DNA from: Ceriagrion tenellum
Taxonomy: Eukaryota > Arthropoda > Insecta > Odonata > Coenagrionidae
Assembly: GCA_963169105.1 (NCBI GenBank)
Contig: OY720632.1
Coordinates: 55,027,136 to 55,091,135, forward strand
Direction of reading: 5' to 3'
DNA length: 64,000 nucleotides
Shown: positions 37,606 through 50,700 of the stretch, in pieces
Position numbering within the stretch: the first letter of the stretch is position 1
Layout of the letters: every line of letters begins with the position of its first letter
Position numbers and translations under genes: made by a program
Notes under the pieces: generated by a model
Told to the model about the DNA's origin: nothing
Databases searched by the model: none
Seen by the model: only the letters and a program-made list of their open reading frames with translations

Positions 37606-38390
37606 TCTCTTTGTAAACATGGACAAATGAAAATTTAGTAAATTTGGTCAACATGTTCATATTTCATTAGGCAAAAAGTAGTTACAAGACTTTTCACTAG
37701 CATGGCATGTTCAGTAGATAATCTTCTTCTTTGAGGTCTATGAGTAGTTCAGATGAGAAGTAATTCAAATGTCTTCACAAACTACTAGCCTCATTTTTTG
37801 CTTTGGAGATTTTTGGGACCAAAAATCTCAATACATACAGCTGACATTTGTGATAAGAATGCCTTATGTGCCTGATTTGGAAATTGATGCTTCAGCCATT
37901 TTCTTTCCAGGAGGTAATAAAAAATTTGTTCAGCCCTTAATATGGCATTTTGTAGATTTTTAGATTTCATAAAAAAATACTGTACAATGAACTTAATCAA
38001 TTACAGGTATAAATCCTCATCCTTTGTCCTGTAAGATTTGTCTTTATATTAAAATGACATTCACTTCCCTACAATGACATGAGTTATGGTAATAATGGAA
38101 CAATATATTGCCCTCTAAGTATCCCAAGGGAATGAGACCTGCCTTATTTAAGAAGTTTCCATTTGTTATGCTTCATCTTCCTCACTATGCTAATGTAAAT
38201 GGACAAATGAAATGAGCATGCTCAGATCATATATCTGTTGCAACATGGTGCCACAAAAAATAAGATAAAATTTATGTGAACATTGGAATGAACATTTGAC
38301 ACTATGTCAAGCTGAAAAATCAGACTAAAACAAGGAAATCCCCACTGATGTACCTCTTGGCTTACACTTCAGACATTAGGTTTATTAAAA

Positions 38391-38396
38391 TGAGGC
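38391..38396 (-). promoter_or_regulatory. Candidate polyadenylation signal of gene A
   Basis: On the minus strand this reads AATAAA, about 190 nt after the stop codon. The spacing suits a short 3' UTR, but the hexamer is common in AT-rich DNA. Confidence 0.35.
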
Positions 38397-38583
38397 TGTT
38401 TAACTGTCTTTGGTTCAGCACAGGTCCCACATTCATTAACAGGTCCCACAGGTGATGAAGTAATGCCTGTTCTCTACCCTGAATGTACACAAATGTTGTA
38501 GCTGTATTGGGAATCATTATCAATCTGGGTGTGGTCTTTACCTTTGAAGGATCAAGTAATATAGTTCACACCAAAGCTCTTCT

Positions 38584-38748
38584 TCATCTCTTCTCAATCC
38601 CGAAAAGCACTCTCATTAGGTATTTAAATTTACTTTCCCCCAAGTCTTTCTCTGACCTAACCACTTCCTTGAATAGCTCCCATTCTTCTTTCACTTTCTT
38701 GTTCGCTGGACCCCATTTATCATTAGGACTGAAGGCGCTTTTCACCAT
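38584..38748 (-). CDS. Gene A exon 11 (C-terminus and stop codon)
   Basis: After an ACATTTAG acceptor the frame reads MVKSAFSPNDKWGPANKK and continues with a charged EEWELFKE stretch to TGA at 38586-38584 (54 residues). The KWGP motif followed by a charged helix is the standard C-terminal tail of insect SLC6 proteins. The phase (0) matches exon 10. It lies 9.4 kb from exon 10, so an automatic annotation could easily miss it. Confidence 0.85.
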   Translation of the reverse strand: MVKSAFSPNDKWGPANKKVKEEWELFKEVVRSEKDLGESKFKYLMRVLFGIEKR

Positions 38749-41700
38749 CTAAATGTTTAAAATGCAACACATTAGTCTTTAAATGTCAAATAATCACTTG
38801 ATAAAAAAAGAAATATGGTCTTGAAAAAGAACAACCTAGACAAAGTAGTGATACGACAACTTCAATATGGAAACATCATACAATATGTATCACATAAGAC
38901 AGGGTCAGTGGCAGAAAAGCTGTAGACTACCAATCTTTCTACCCCATGTGAAGACATAAAGTGGTGGCAGTAATATTGCACATAGAAGTCGAGGCTAGAT
39001 ACACAACATATCACAGGAAACATTTTTACATGAGTAATATTTTGATTAAATGATACAAAGAAGCTTTTTTCAGTTTAAATGATTGTAATTTCAAAATACA
39101 GTAAGTCCTCGATTTACATCGGAGATGCATGTTGAAGAAGAGCGACGTAGGTCGAAACAAGTAAAATGGATCAAGATATTCATGACCACTTTAATCCAAA
39201 GATAAATCAAGGTTTTAATTTCAAAATTTATTTTTTGCCTTTATCCAGGAAAAAATAGCTATTTAAGATGGAATGATTGTATCAATCATCAAAAAAAGCA
39301 AGCATATGCACATATGCTCTATTTTATTAGCATTAAACAGGGAAAAATTTTCCGATGACTCTCGTCAGCAGGGAGGTAACATCAAATCAGATGTAAATCG
39401 AAACAACGCATACCAAGGACTTACCGCAATACTGTACAATACTGTAATACAGGATACAGTTTGTCAACGAATATTGGAAATTTGCTGTGGAACATCTTTC
39501 AAGAGAAAAGATCCATAACAGAAAAAACTATAGCTAAATAGTGTTTCAGGGGTTGCACCAGTAGTGATAACAAAATCAATTTTTTAAAATAAAAATTCAA
39601 GAATTACACTTTCAGCATTCATTTTCTAAAATTCCAAGAAAATGATCCTTGGATTTAAATTACCAAGTACAATTTACTATCAACCACAATTCTGGCTTTA
39701 TTAAAACATTCTGACTTTTTATTGTAGTAAAAAGGTAAGAGCTTTAGCAATTCTGGGTCTAGGGGGTAACTCGGCCAAGGGTAATTCATATCCATATTTA
39801 CAGGAAATTTAAGCTTAGTCGGTTGGAACACCTACATTGATTTTCTTCTGTCTAGAACAATATATCTCTAACCTCATTTGTAGCCACTTTTTTGTTTTGA
39901 GCGGTAGAGAAATTTTTAAGCAGTTTTTTCGAACAATGCTGTGTTTCAACGTTATGTATGGACTTTCACTGTTAGATGATAACAATGATATTGAGCTCTT
40001 TAATATTTACTACTTCTGCACAAATACTAAGTTTGATTTCAACAATAAAAATGGTTGTTATTACTCCAAACCCTGATATAATTCTTCTGGCAGGGGTGGT
40101 CCAGTAACCCAGAAAATTTTCAAAAAATAGAGGAACTGGGCCACGTGCTCCGGGTAACTGGGTCCCTACGTGCTCTAATTTCTTTCCAGGTAAACCCAGG
40201 TTCCTGTCAATAACCCCCCAAAATGGTATTCATGTCCTTATGGCAGAAATATACAGCCATCCTAGTTGTGATGCCCCCCAGAAGAGGGAAGCATAGAAAG
40301 AGGATGAGCTTTGCCATCAAAGCACCCCAAAAAACAAGCATAGTACACAAATTAATATAATAGGGCTGTACTGAAGGGCCAAACTTATCCATGATAAGAA
40401 AAGAGAGATAAAAATCTATGCAGGAAAAGGCAGAGGATATACAGTAGGGTGGGCCGAAAAACACGAAAGTGTCCAAATGGAATCGTAATAGCGCGGAAAG
40501 TTGCGAAGTTGCTACTCGTCACCCTGATAACAAAGAAAAAACATTTTTGAAATTGGACCATATCTTCCAGTCGCACATCTTTTTCGAAGAATCGTAAAAA
40601 ACATAACTTTTTTCGGGATTTTTTTAAATGAGTGTCAGTGATTGGGTTGCGTTCAAAATCGGTATGTGGCCTCTTCTTAAGGTCTTTTGTCTTTTGAAAA
40701 AGATTTAATTCCCATTCCCCATTCTATTATGTGGGAGCGGATGGGCATGTAACACAAAAAATGAGTGACCTTACGGTCGTCTCTCTTCTTTCAACCATCT
40801 CTGTTCTCTGCACCACACACACTGACGGCTGCCTCCGTGACTGCTTTCACAGTTCTCTCCACTGCCTGGGTGTGGTTTGGAAAGGAGAATGTTTCTGGAT
40901 GTAATTCAGGGAATTCTTTCTGGCGATGAAGTAATTAATGCTAACTTCGTCATACTCTTCGGGAAGAATAGGACAGGTAAGATTAATTGTATTCCAGTCA
41001 ATCATTTCTGTGTAGTCTGTAGCTTTTAGATTGATTTGTGGTACTTTGAAATGTCTTACACTTTCTTTGGGAACTTTCCTATCGACAGGGCAAGAACAGT
41101 CGATTATAACCGGCTGATCACTGGTACATTTATCTATTGTTTTGTTGCAATCACACAGCAGGTGCATTTTGCACTTGCAGGAACATACGTCAAATAACGG
41201 TTTTTTACTGTCAGAAATGTATTGTGCGTACTCCTTTAGTTTATCCTCATATTTTTTGTCCCTGTTAAACTTTTTACGTATATAGTAATACTTATCGGGA
41301 AGAGTTTTGATAAGGTTTATGATTCTATTGTGAGAGACCGTTGGCAAAGATGCCTTAATGAAAATGGTCCCTATATCATCAGCAACGACATTAGCTACTG
41401 CAGAGAAGCTGACATCCTGTTTTGGACAGTCCGAAGCCAGGGCTAAGGAATACCTAACATGCTGGCAATGCAGTAAAACATCAGCATGCGATGGAAGAAT
41501 CTGATACTTCAGACTTTGAGGTGGTCCAAATAAAGGGCAATGAAATTTCTCACCAAACATCCTCAACATCATTGTCCACTGTCCAGCTCTCTTCAACTCG
41601 AAGGTACGACCGTGCTCCAACACTAAGCATCAGTAGAATGCGACTCGTCTCCCCTAGGGTGCGTTCCAGTGAACGCTCCCAACCCTTGGAGGTTTGGAGC

Positions 41701-44700
41701 GAGCTTCCAAGCGTTGCCCGAAGGGCTACGGAGCGCTCCCGTAGAAGTGAAGACGTAACACTTTCTTTCCCGCCACGCTCCACTGAAAACTAGGGTCTGC
41801 TGGAGCGAACGAGCAAGTTATGGCGGAATTTCAAACTGGTCTGCTCAGCAAATTGTTTGTGGATGTGTATACGGGGTAGGTCCAATTGATGTAATGAGTT
41901 CTCTGACTATTTACAATATAGATAAACCTACCGCAATGAAAGATATTTCTGTATCTTTGAAATATTTTTCACGGTAATGTTAAGTTGACGAGCTCTACGT
42001 CCTCAAATGTAAGAACAAGAAAAATATTGCGCTGGTTGGAGTGCAGTGATCCGCGTTATCTTCATAAATAAATGTAAATTATAATTTCTCTTTTACGGTA
42101 TTAATCATCGTGGTTTCAATTTATTCAGCCATTTAAAAGTGATCCCTTTCCTTGAATTGTCCATTGTAGTAAATATTTCTCGTGTTCTCGGATTTCACTC
42201 GAGTATTAGGAGTCAATACATGAACGAATGATGGAGCAATTGAGGATGAAAATTAAATAATGTTATTGCTTTATGATGTGGTTTTAAAGCAGTAAGTTAC
42301 CTTTTCAGCCTTTTTTAGATTCTGCGCAGTGTAAGCATGCGTTATGGTTCGTACATAATTACCGTACCTACTTCATGAACAGGCTTTGTAAAAGTCGAAT
42401 TATTCCAGGCCGATTACATTCCTTGAATCTTTCTACATACCTACATAAAGACATATTTTCTCAATTATAATGACTAAAATTTCTGGCCAATTCTCTACTA
42501 CTAGGTACGGTCGTCAACAGCACCTCGCAGCTAATCATATTGAGGGTATGGTCCTTTGATAAAAAAGATCATGTTGCCAGCAAACTATAGGGACTTTGAA
42601 TAAGAGTTCTCGGTTTTAACATCATTATTTTTTTAAAGTGATGTAGGCCAAAGGTGGTAAATAGAGAATTAAACTTATTACTTCCCTTGCATAACCTTGA
42701 GTTTCAATAGCCAGGTTGAAAACAGTGAATTCCCGATTTTATCTCGTTATCATAAAAATATTAGTCATTGTCTCCGTCATAACATTCAAGGTGCCAGCAA
42801 CGATACCTGATTATTTACAGAATGATTTATCATCTCGGGAAACTAGACTTTATCACAAAATAACTGGATTTTGATGCCAATAGCAGACGATTCTTTATTT
42901 CCGAGCTACCACAACAAACGGCGGCCATGACACTTCGCCACAAACGCTCCAAAACCGTTCCACTGAATCCAAGTTGGGAGCGTCTGAGGCATCAGTGAAA
43001 CGCTGTTTGGAGCGGGTGCGTTCGGGAGCGTCCGGAGCGTTCACTGGAACGCACCCCTAGACGCTCGCTCTCGGAGCGACTTGACTTCTCTGGCGCGTTG
43101 CGCGTAGCGGCACAACGAATTCCTTGCACCGGCTGCCGCCTGCCTGGCTGGCGGCTAGGTCCGCCCTCGCCGAGGTTCCCCTCTCATTTTATACGTAAAT
43201 TACGTTTACGTAAGAACGATCTGAGTAGGATATAGGTATTGTAACGCTTTGAACGCCTTAGCCTACCCAACGGCACTCTTCACACGAGTAAAGAAACGAC
43301 CGGAATACAAATCCTTTTGTCGAAACACTGTGAATGTTTCGTCAGGGTGTGGAAAAAAACTGATCCTTTCTGTTGGCAATTGCAAAGTAAAAGAAATAAA
43401 AGGTGGAACTCGCGGTGCAGCCGAAAGTACCCATATATCTGAAGTTTCTAGGGCTAAGAGCTGCACACTTCACACGAGGAAAACAACGACCGTAAGGTCA
43501 CTCATTTCTTTTTATGCTCCTCCCCTCCCCCATAAAAGATGGGGAATGGGAGTTACATCTTTTTTAAAAGACAAAAGACCTCAAGAAGAGGCCTTTGAAC
43601 GTAATCAGATCACTGTAACTCATAAAGAGGAAATTCCGAAAAAAATCATGTTTTTTAGAATTATCCGACAATTTGAACGCAATGAGCGACTCCCCCTCCC
43701 ACTAAAAGAAGGGGGAAAGGGGAATTATATTTTTTTTAAACAAAGGATTTTTAGAAGAGGCCACATACCGATTTTGAACGCAACCCAATCACTGCAACTC
43801 ATTTTTAAAAATCCCCATAAAAGTAATGTTTTTTTACGATTTTTCGAAACTTCGAACGAGATGTGCGACCGGAAGATATGGTCCATACATACATACCCAT
43901 CACCCCGTTCCCTTCCGGGGTAGGCATAGTCAAAATGTTTCACTCATTAATACATATTTGTACAGCTAACTCTGCTTCAATAATTTCCTCCATACTGACC
44001 TATCCTTGCAAACCTCTTTTGCCTCATTTACCCCCATACACTGTTTCATACACGCCCTCCTGTTTTAAAAACTCCTAATATTCCTCCCCCTAAGAATTTC
44101 CTCAACCACATTCAACCACAACTTTCTCAGCCTACCTCTACCTCTCACACCATTCATTCTACTCTCATATATCTGTTTCGTTATTCTACTCTCATCCATT
44201 CTCTCAACATGGCCAAACCAGCGTAGCACACTCCTTTCATACACATCCATTACTGGAGCAATTAACCCACATTCATTCATGACCCTCTCAATCCTGACCC
44301 TTTCCATCCTACTTTTGCAGCTAATACTCCTCAGATAACTCATACCCACGGTGTTTAGTCTACTCTTATGTCTATCCTGACATACCCATGTTTCACTACC
44401 ATATAGCAAAGTGGGAAGAAGTACACTTTTGTACACGACAATTTTCGCTTCCTTAGACAAGCACTCATTCCTTGATATGCTCCACATGCTACCTACCACT
44501 TTCCTTCCAGCATTCGCACGTCCCTTTATCTCCTCATCTATTCTTCCATCTTTCGCATACGTCTTACCTAAGTACACAAACTCATCCACCTGTTCAATAA
44601 CTTCACAATTCGCCCTCACCATACAATTATTCTCCCCATTCTCCTCATCAAAAACTACTACTTTAGTCTTGCACGTATTTACCTTCAATTCCATTCTCTC

Positions 44701-47700
44701 CATTGATTCACATAACCTATCTAGGAGCTTCTGCAATCCCTGTTGACTGTCTGAGATCAAAACAGCATCATCCACATAGAGAAGAACTCGCACGTTTACA
44801 TTTCCAATCAAAACACCGTCGTTTTCACTACATGCGTCTCTAACACATTTATCCATAAATACATTAAACAGCCATGGAGACATTACGAATCCTTGCTTTA
44901 CACCCCGATTTATTACAAGCCAAAGGGGATCGGGTTGGTGTGGTGGCTAGAGTACTTGCCTACTACATGGGTGGCCAGGATTCAAATCCCTGCAGAGGCG
45001 GATGTTTTTCAGAGGAAACCCGATCCCTACTTAAGTGTCTTGTGGAGGGCACTTCAAGTAGAGTGCTCCGTCTGTCGGATGAGATGCTAAGCCGTGGTCC
45101 CCTTGGGGCCTTTCGGTAAGAGCAGGCTAATGCCGACGCCAGGTTTCTATCCACCCTTCCTCCCTTACCTATCCCCTATGGCGCAAATGACCATAGCCAT
45201 CAGTCGCCTCCCCAAATATCCAATCCTTATTACAAGCCAATCACTCAAAACCCTGTTAACTCTTACACTTGCATTACTATTGTCATACATAGCCATGATA
45301 ACATTTAATAACTGCCCATTCACTCCATAGTCTCTCAAAACCTTCCACAACTTATTTTTATTCACTCTGTCATAAGCCTTCTCTAAATCAAGAAACGCAC
45401 AGTACATACACTTTCTTTCGAACACTCATACAGTTTTCTATCACTTGCTGAAGTGCAAAAAGCTGGTCACTACATCCTCTCCCAGGCATAAAGCCACACT
45501 GCACAACCCATCTTCTGTCGGAAGTAATATTCCTCACTCTATCGATTAATATTTTACTGAACACTTTTCCCGGGATACTCAATAAACTATTGGCCCGATA
45601 ATTATTACATTCAGTTTTTCCTCCCTTCCCTTTGTGCAATGGAATGATGATAGCATTCTTCCAATCCGCTGGAACAGCAGAAACCTGTAAGCATAAATTG
45701 TATAGTTCACACAGCCTACAAATTAGTAATTTACACCCACACTTCAACATTTCACTGGATATCCCATCTATGCCTGCAGCCTTCCCATTTTTCACTATTC
45801 TCACAGCCGTTGTGACCTCCTTCTCACTGATATCCTTTTCCATCATCACATTCTCACTTACCACTTTACAAGGCTCATCCTCAATGCCTACAATATTATT
45901 GTACAATTCTTCAAAATACTCCCTCCAGCAGTCCCTGATATTGCTCTCCTCCCACATGATCTCTCCACTTTTGTCTTTACCGAATTCATTCCCCTACCTT
46001 CACCAATCTTAGCCCTTTTTACCCAATCCCAAAACAACTTTTTATTATCTTCAAAATCACTCTGCATTTTGTTAACTTCATCCGCACGAATTCTTTCTTT
46101 GCTCTCTTTCACAAAGATTTTGCATTCATTCTTTTTCTTTCTGTAAATCTCACATGCCTTAGTATGCTCCTCCTCAGATTTGGCAGCAATCATATCCTTG
46201 TACGCCTCTTTCTTTTCTCTGACTGCAATTTTCACTTCTTCATTCCACCAAGCATCACCTTTTGTTCTTCCTACCACTCCTTTTCCACATACACTTTCAG
46301 CACATTCCGCAATCACTCCTTTTAAACACTCCCATGCATCATTTATGTTCTCCTTTCTGATATGCTCGTCCCATTCTCTCTGCTTCAACGATAGAGCATC
46401 CTCAAGCATGCAACCATACCGCATTCTTACCTCACTGTCAATCAATCTCTCCACTTTTACTCTCAACTGCTTATGCGAAACATTCTTCCTTGGTACCCAC
46501 TTTCTGCCCAGATTCACTTTGGAGAGTACCAAATAGTGGTCTGTTCCACATTCAGCACCCCTCATCACTCACGTGTCCCACACTAACTCTCTCAATCTCT
46601 CATCATACACAATAAAATCAATCATGCTTTTACAATCACCCCTTTTCCAAGTATACATATGCATTCTCTTATGTTTAAACCATGTATTCGACACAAACAA
46701 TCATTTTTCCAAGCACACACTCACCAAGTTTTCACCATTATCATTCATTCAGGGGTCACCAAAAGGCCCAACCACTCTCTCAGATGCATCCCGCCTCACA
46801 CCAACCCACCCATTCATGTCACCTAGTATAATTATTCTCTCACCAGGATCACATTCTTTCAAAACCTCTCTCAGTTTTTCCCAAAACTCATCTTTCACAC
46901 AGTCACTCTCTCCATCCACTGGTGCATAGCACGCCACAATCACAACTCTCCTAATACCTACTTTCATGTGAACCCAGAGCAATCTAGGGGATACTAACTC
47001 GTACTTTCTTACTAGCAACTTAGCTCTCTCATTAAGAATGAGTCCTACACCTTGACTGCCGTGTACATTATCTTCAACTCCTGACCAAAATGCCAGACTA
47101 CCACCATCTAATGTAACAGCATCCCGCCCCTTACGCTTAGTTTCTCATACACACAAAACATCCATTCGTCTCACTTTTATTTCATTCAGCAACTCATGCA
47201 CCTTTCCATACACTCCTCTCATATTCCAAGTACTGAGAGTCCATTTCAAAAATGTTTTTTTCTTTGTGATCAGGGTGACAGGTAGCAACTTTTCCGCGCT
47301 ATTACGATTCGATTTGGACACTTTCGTGTTTTTTGGCCCACCCTAATATACAGTGCATGTCTAACCTCCATAGTAGAAAAGAACTCGATTATTTGTCTTT
47401 TTTGCCCTCTTATACACAAATATCCTTCAAAGACTTAATAATATCAGTAAATTGGTCAAATTGTCTTCTTAATTTTTGTCATGTCTACAACATTTGATGG
47501 ACAATTGATAAAAAAATTTTCACAAATACAAAGGTAAAATGAATGGTATATTTCATCAAGTAGGTAGGGAGTATGTATAATAAAGTACAACACTTTGCAC
47601 TTTCCTACAATATTCTGTTATTCATATTTCCCTGTTTTTAGCATCATCTAGTACGAAATGTTATGGAAGCATTCTATACCTGACAATTCTGGTAAGCAGT

Positions 47701-50700
47701 AAGATACCTCAATCTTATAAATTACATACACAATATTGCATAGAAGTAATAAGTATGTATGTGTAAAAACATTAATTAATTCTATCTAGTGAAGCCTATG
47801 AGTCGAGTACATTGGGAAAAGAGAATAAAGACTTCTCAAGTATTCCACCAGGTTAGCAATTCAATATTTCCCCACATTTCAAAGAATGTTTTATTCTGAT
47901 GACAAGAAAGCCTAAGATCTTTCATTACTGAGAATAAGGTTTCAAAATCTTAACTATGCCTGCACACTAACCATGCTAATTCATTTCAAAATTCTGCAAT
48001 GTACCTACTATTTTGGCAGTGATATTCCATTCCAGCAGAAAATTCATTCATTAAGGATACATTCTTGTAACCAGTGACTATACACTCATCCTCTCAAGAC
48101 AATACCATGACAGCAAAGACAGCTTCCACTGCCTCTTGATTTGCTCTAAAATGATTGCATACCTTAACAAATGTCTTTTCTCTGTGTCGAAACAGCTCAA
48201 CCACCATCCAAATGGGTACTGGTATCAGTCCAAGAGTGGAGAGTGCAATTCCAAAGGCTAAAGGAAATAAAAATGAATTGGATTAAAGTGAAATACGTAC
48301 ATCCCAGAATGACCTGATGCCCACATTCCAGTCATTTATCATGCTAGGAGAAATATTAATTAATTGCTACTTTACCATGAGCTGAAAATGGATAAGATAT
48401 CCCAGCATAAGTAAGAGGAGTGAAGTTCATGAATGAATATGCGAGAATTATGCAAAGAATAAAAGGGATCAGTATTCCCCAGCAGAGACGCCAATATGCA
48501 CCAACTTTTACACCAATGGCGAAGTAAATATCTTGACATAAATTTTCCAGTCCTAAAAAATACAAGAATAAATGACAGAAAGAAAAATATGATATCCACA
48601 TAATGCCAATTACAAAAAGTACCAAAAGAGGTGTAAAGTGTGAAGTCATAGTGAAGACTGAAGAAAAATTTAAATAACTTCTACTCAGATGAAACTTACC
48701 ATACACCCAGGCAATTGCAATTACTTCCAAGGTGGAAAGCACATAGACAATAAAAGATGCACCATAATAATCCACAAGAGCTAAAATAAATTGACCACCC
48801 TAAAATCAAAGAATTGGACCATGATTAGATGCAAAAGTTTCACTCATTGTTACAGGTTATGTAATTGAGGTTAAATAGCTTAAACGAATGAGCAACCAAA
48901 TAACAAGGACATGTAGAGCCATAATAACCTCCTCAGTCTCACTAATGAATCATTGAGGGGTACATATTTAGATAACTATGCAAAGAGTTTTATTATAACA
49001 AGCTAAGATGAGCATAAAAAACAATATACAAAGTCATGATTATCAATAAAAAACCCTGAGTACTCACTTGTGTGACATAGGCAATACCAGATCCAAATCC
49101 AATCACAGAAATGATTAGAGTTACTTTCCAAATTTTGGCATTTGGATTAAAGTCTTTGTATATAGTTACAAGAGCTCCTGTAACTGAGACAGCACTACCG
49201 ATTCCCAAAACGAATAACATCAGGAAGAAGAGAACTGAAAATAACTATTTAAATAGTTTGGTTGATATAAAATAGTATTTTAGAGTAATTTTCCTTCCAA
49301 AAAAAAACACAATCAGGATACTTACTTGTGGAATGGTTTTAAATTTGGCAATGGCATCAGGATAAGATACAAAAGCAAGACCAGTTCCTCCCTGCACAAC
49401 AGACCTGATGTCTTCCACTCCCAGTTCAAAGGCGAGATTGCCCAAAATTGAAAATATCGTGAATCCAGCTAAAAGGCTGGTAAATGTATCAAGAGTAGTA
49501 ATTATCCACACATCTCTGAAAAACATATAGATCAGAAAATTTAGAGCTGCCAGAAGTAGGCCACAATAAAACTACATTTAAGAATCCATAAATGTGAGCA
49601 CTGCCTATATTATTAGAAATATATGTTAGAGCATCACATTATCACTTGGTAGGAGGTAGTCCATCTATAAGTTTAATAACAAATACTAAAATAATAATCA
49701 GATGAGTGATAAAGACACAATAAAAATAATCATCTTATCATGGCATCATGTACCTATTAATCCTCTGATACATGTGCATGTATTTTTTCTATGTACGAGA
49801 CTTAAGTATTAGCACTGAAAAAATTTATCATTTGAACTAACCTATGATAATTATGCCTGAAGTTATTGTATGAGGAATAAAATATCACAGATCCAAATGA
49901 CACATTCAAGGAAAAAAAACACTGTGTAATCGCTGCAGTCCACACCTAGAAGAAAAAAATAATACACAATAGCCGAGGATTAGCATTAGGAGGAGCCTAT
50001 AAATACCACAAGCTTTAGTATCAATGAGATATAATGGTTCTCAATTCATCTGTTTATAATAAAATCTTCTATAAGGTAACATTTAGCCAGCAATAATTCC
50101 AAAGAGAGCCAACATTTTAAAGTTCAAAGTTAATTGGCACTTTGATGAGCCATCAATTCTTGAGAGTAGTTTTAAATTTGTGTAGTTCCATATTACGGCA
50201 ATAGTCTATACACAAAAAAAGCAAGCAATAAATTGAGTCATGTTAAAAAAAATTCAGAATTGATTAGACAATTCAGAAAAGATGAGGGTACTGGGCAAAA
50301 AATTCAAGTTGGATTTTGAAAGATGTAACTAATTCAGAGAGGTGCATTTTCATGATCATGCATTACAAAGGCATTATTACATCTTCACACTACCTGGCAA
50401 GCTGCAGCATATGCATGTGGAGGTGGGTGTTATGGCACCAGCCATGAAAAGAGAGGCTATAAGGAATAGGTGGGGGGATAGGACTGAGGTGAACTGTATG
50501 TCAATGATGCATCAATTGCTAATGTCACGCTGTTTCTGTTACGATTACTAATCAGGCATGGTTAGAAGGAATTATTTGAAGGCATTTATTTTAACAGTCT
50601 GTCTCTTATTTTGTTGGTTCAATCATTTTTAAGCATCAATGGGAGAGGGATTGAGGCCTCTCTCAAAAATGCCCTTTAAACAAATTCTCTCTAAAAATAC

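Larger units (their letters stand above)
40445..47345. mobile_element. Composite class II transposon with long TIRs and 8-bp TSD
   Basis: The outer ends begin TAGGGTGGGCC on both sides and are flanked by the identical octamer ATATACAG (40437-40444 and 47346-47353). The left TIR runs to about 40782. Its partner is split by a LINE into 47244-47345 (outer) and about 43486-43885 (inner), the latter with an internal duplication. Excluding the LINE, the element is about 3.55 kb. It also contains a Harbinger-like insertion and a cysteine-rich ORF at its left end. An 8-bp duplication fits hAT or P superfamilies, but no transposase core was recognised, so the superfamily is open. Confidence 0.85.
38749..48162. 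other. Gene A intron 10 with nested transposons
   Basis: A 9.4-kb intron, bounded by GTATGC and TTTAG. About 6.9 kb of it is the composite transposon 40445-47345. The rest is anonymous except for a hairpin-GAAA motif near 39130-39160. Confidence 0.8.

Noticed and set aside
43249..43923. 224-codon plus-strand ORF
   Set aside because: It reads through the inner right TIR of the long-TIR transposon, which explains its length. It has low-complexity composition and no domain.
44411..44746. Plus-strand ORFs opposite the nested LINE (also 45632-46012, 46180-46536 and 46573-46929)
   Set aside because: They are complements of the RT/endonuclease frames and show the Ser/Thr/Leu-rich composition of antisense shadows.
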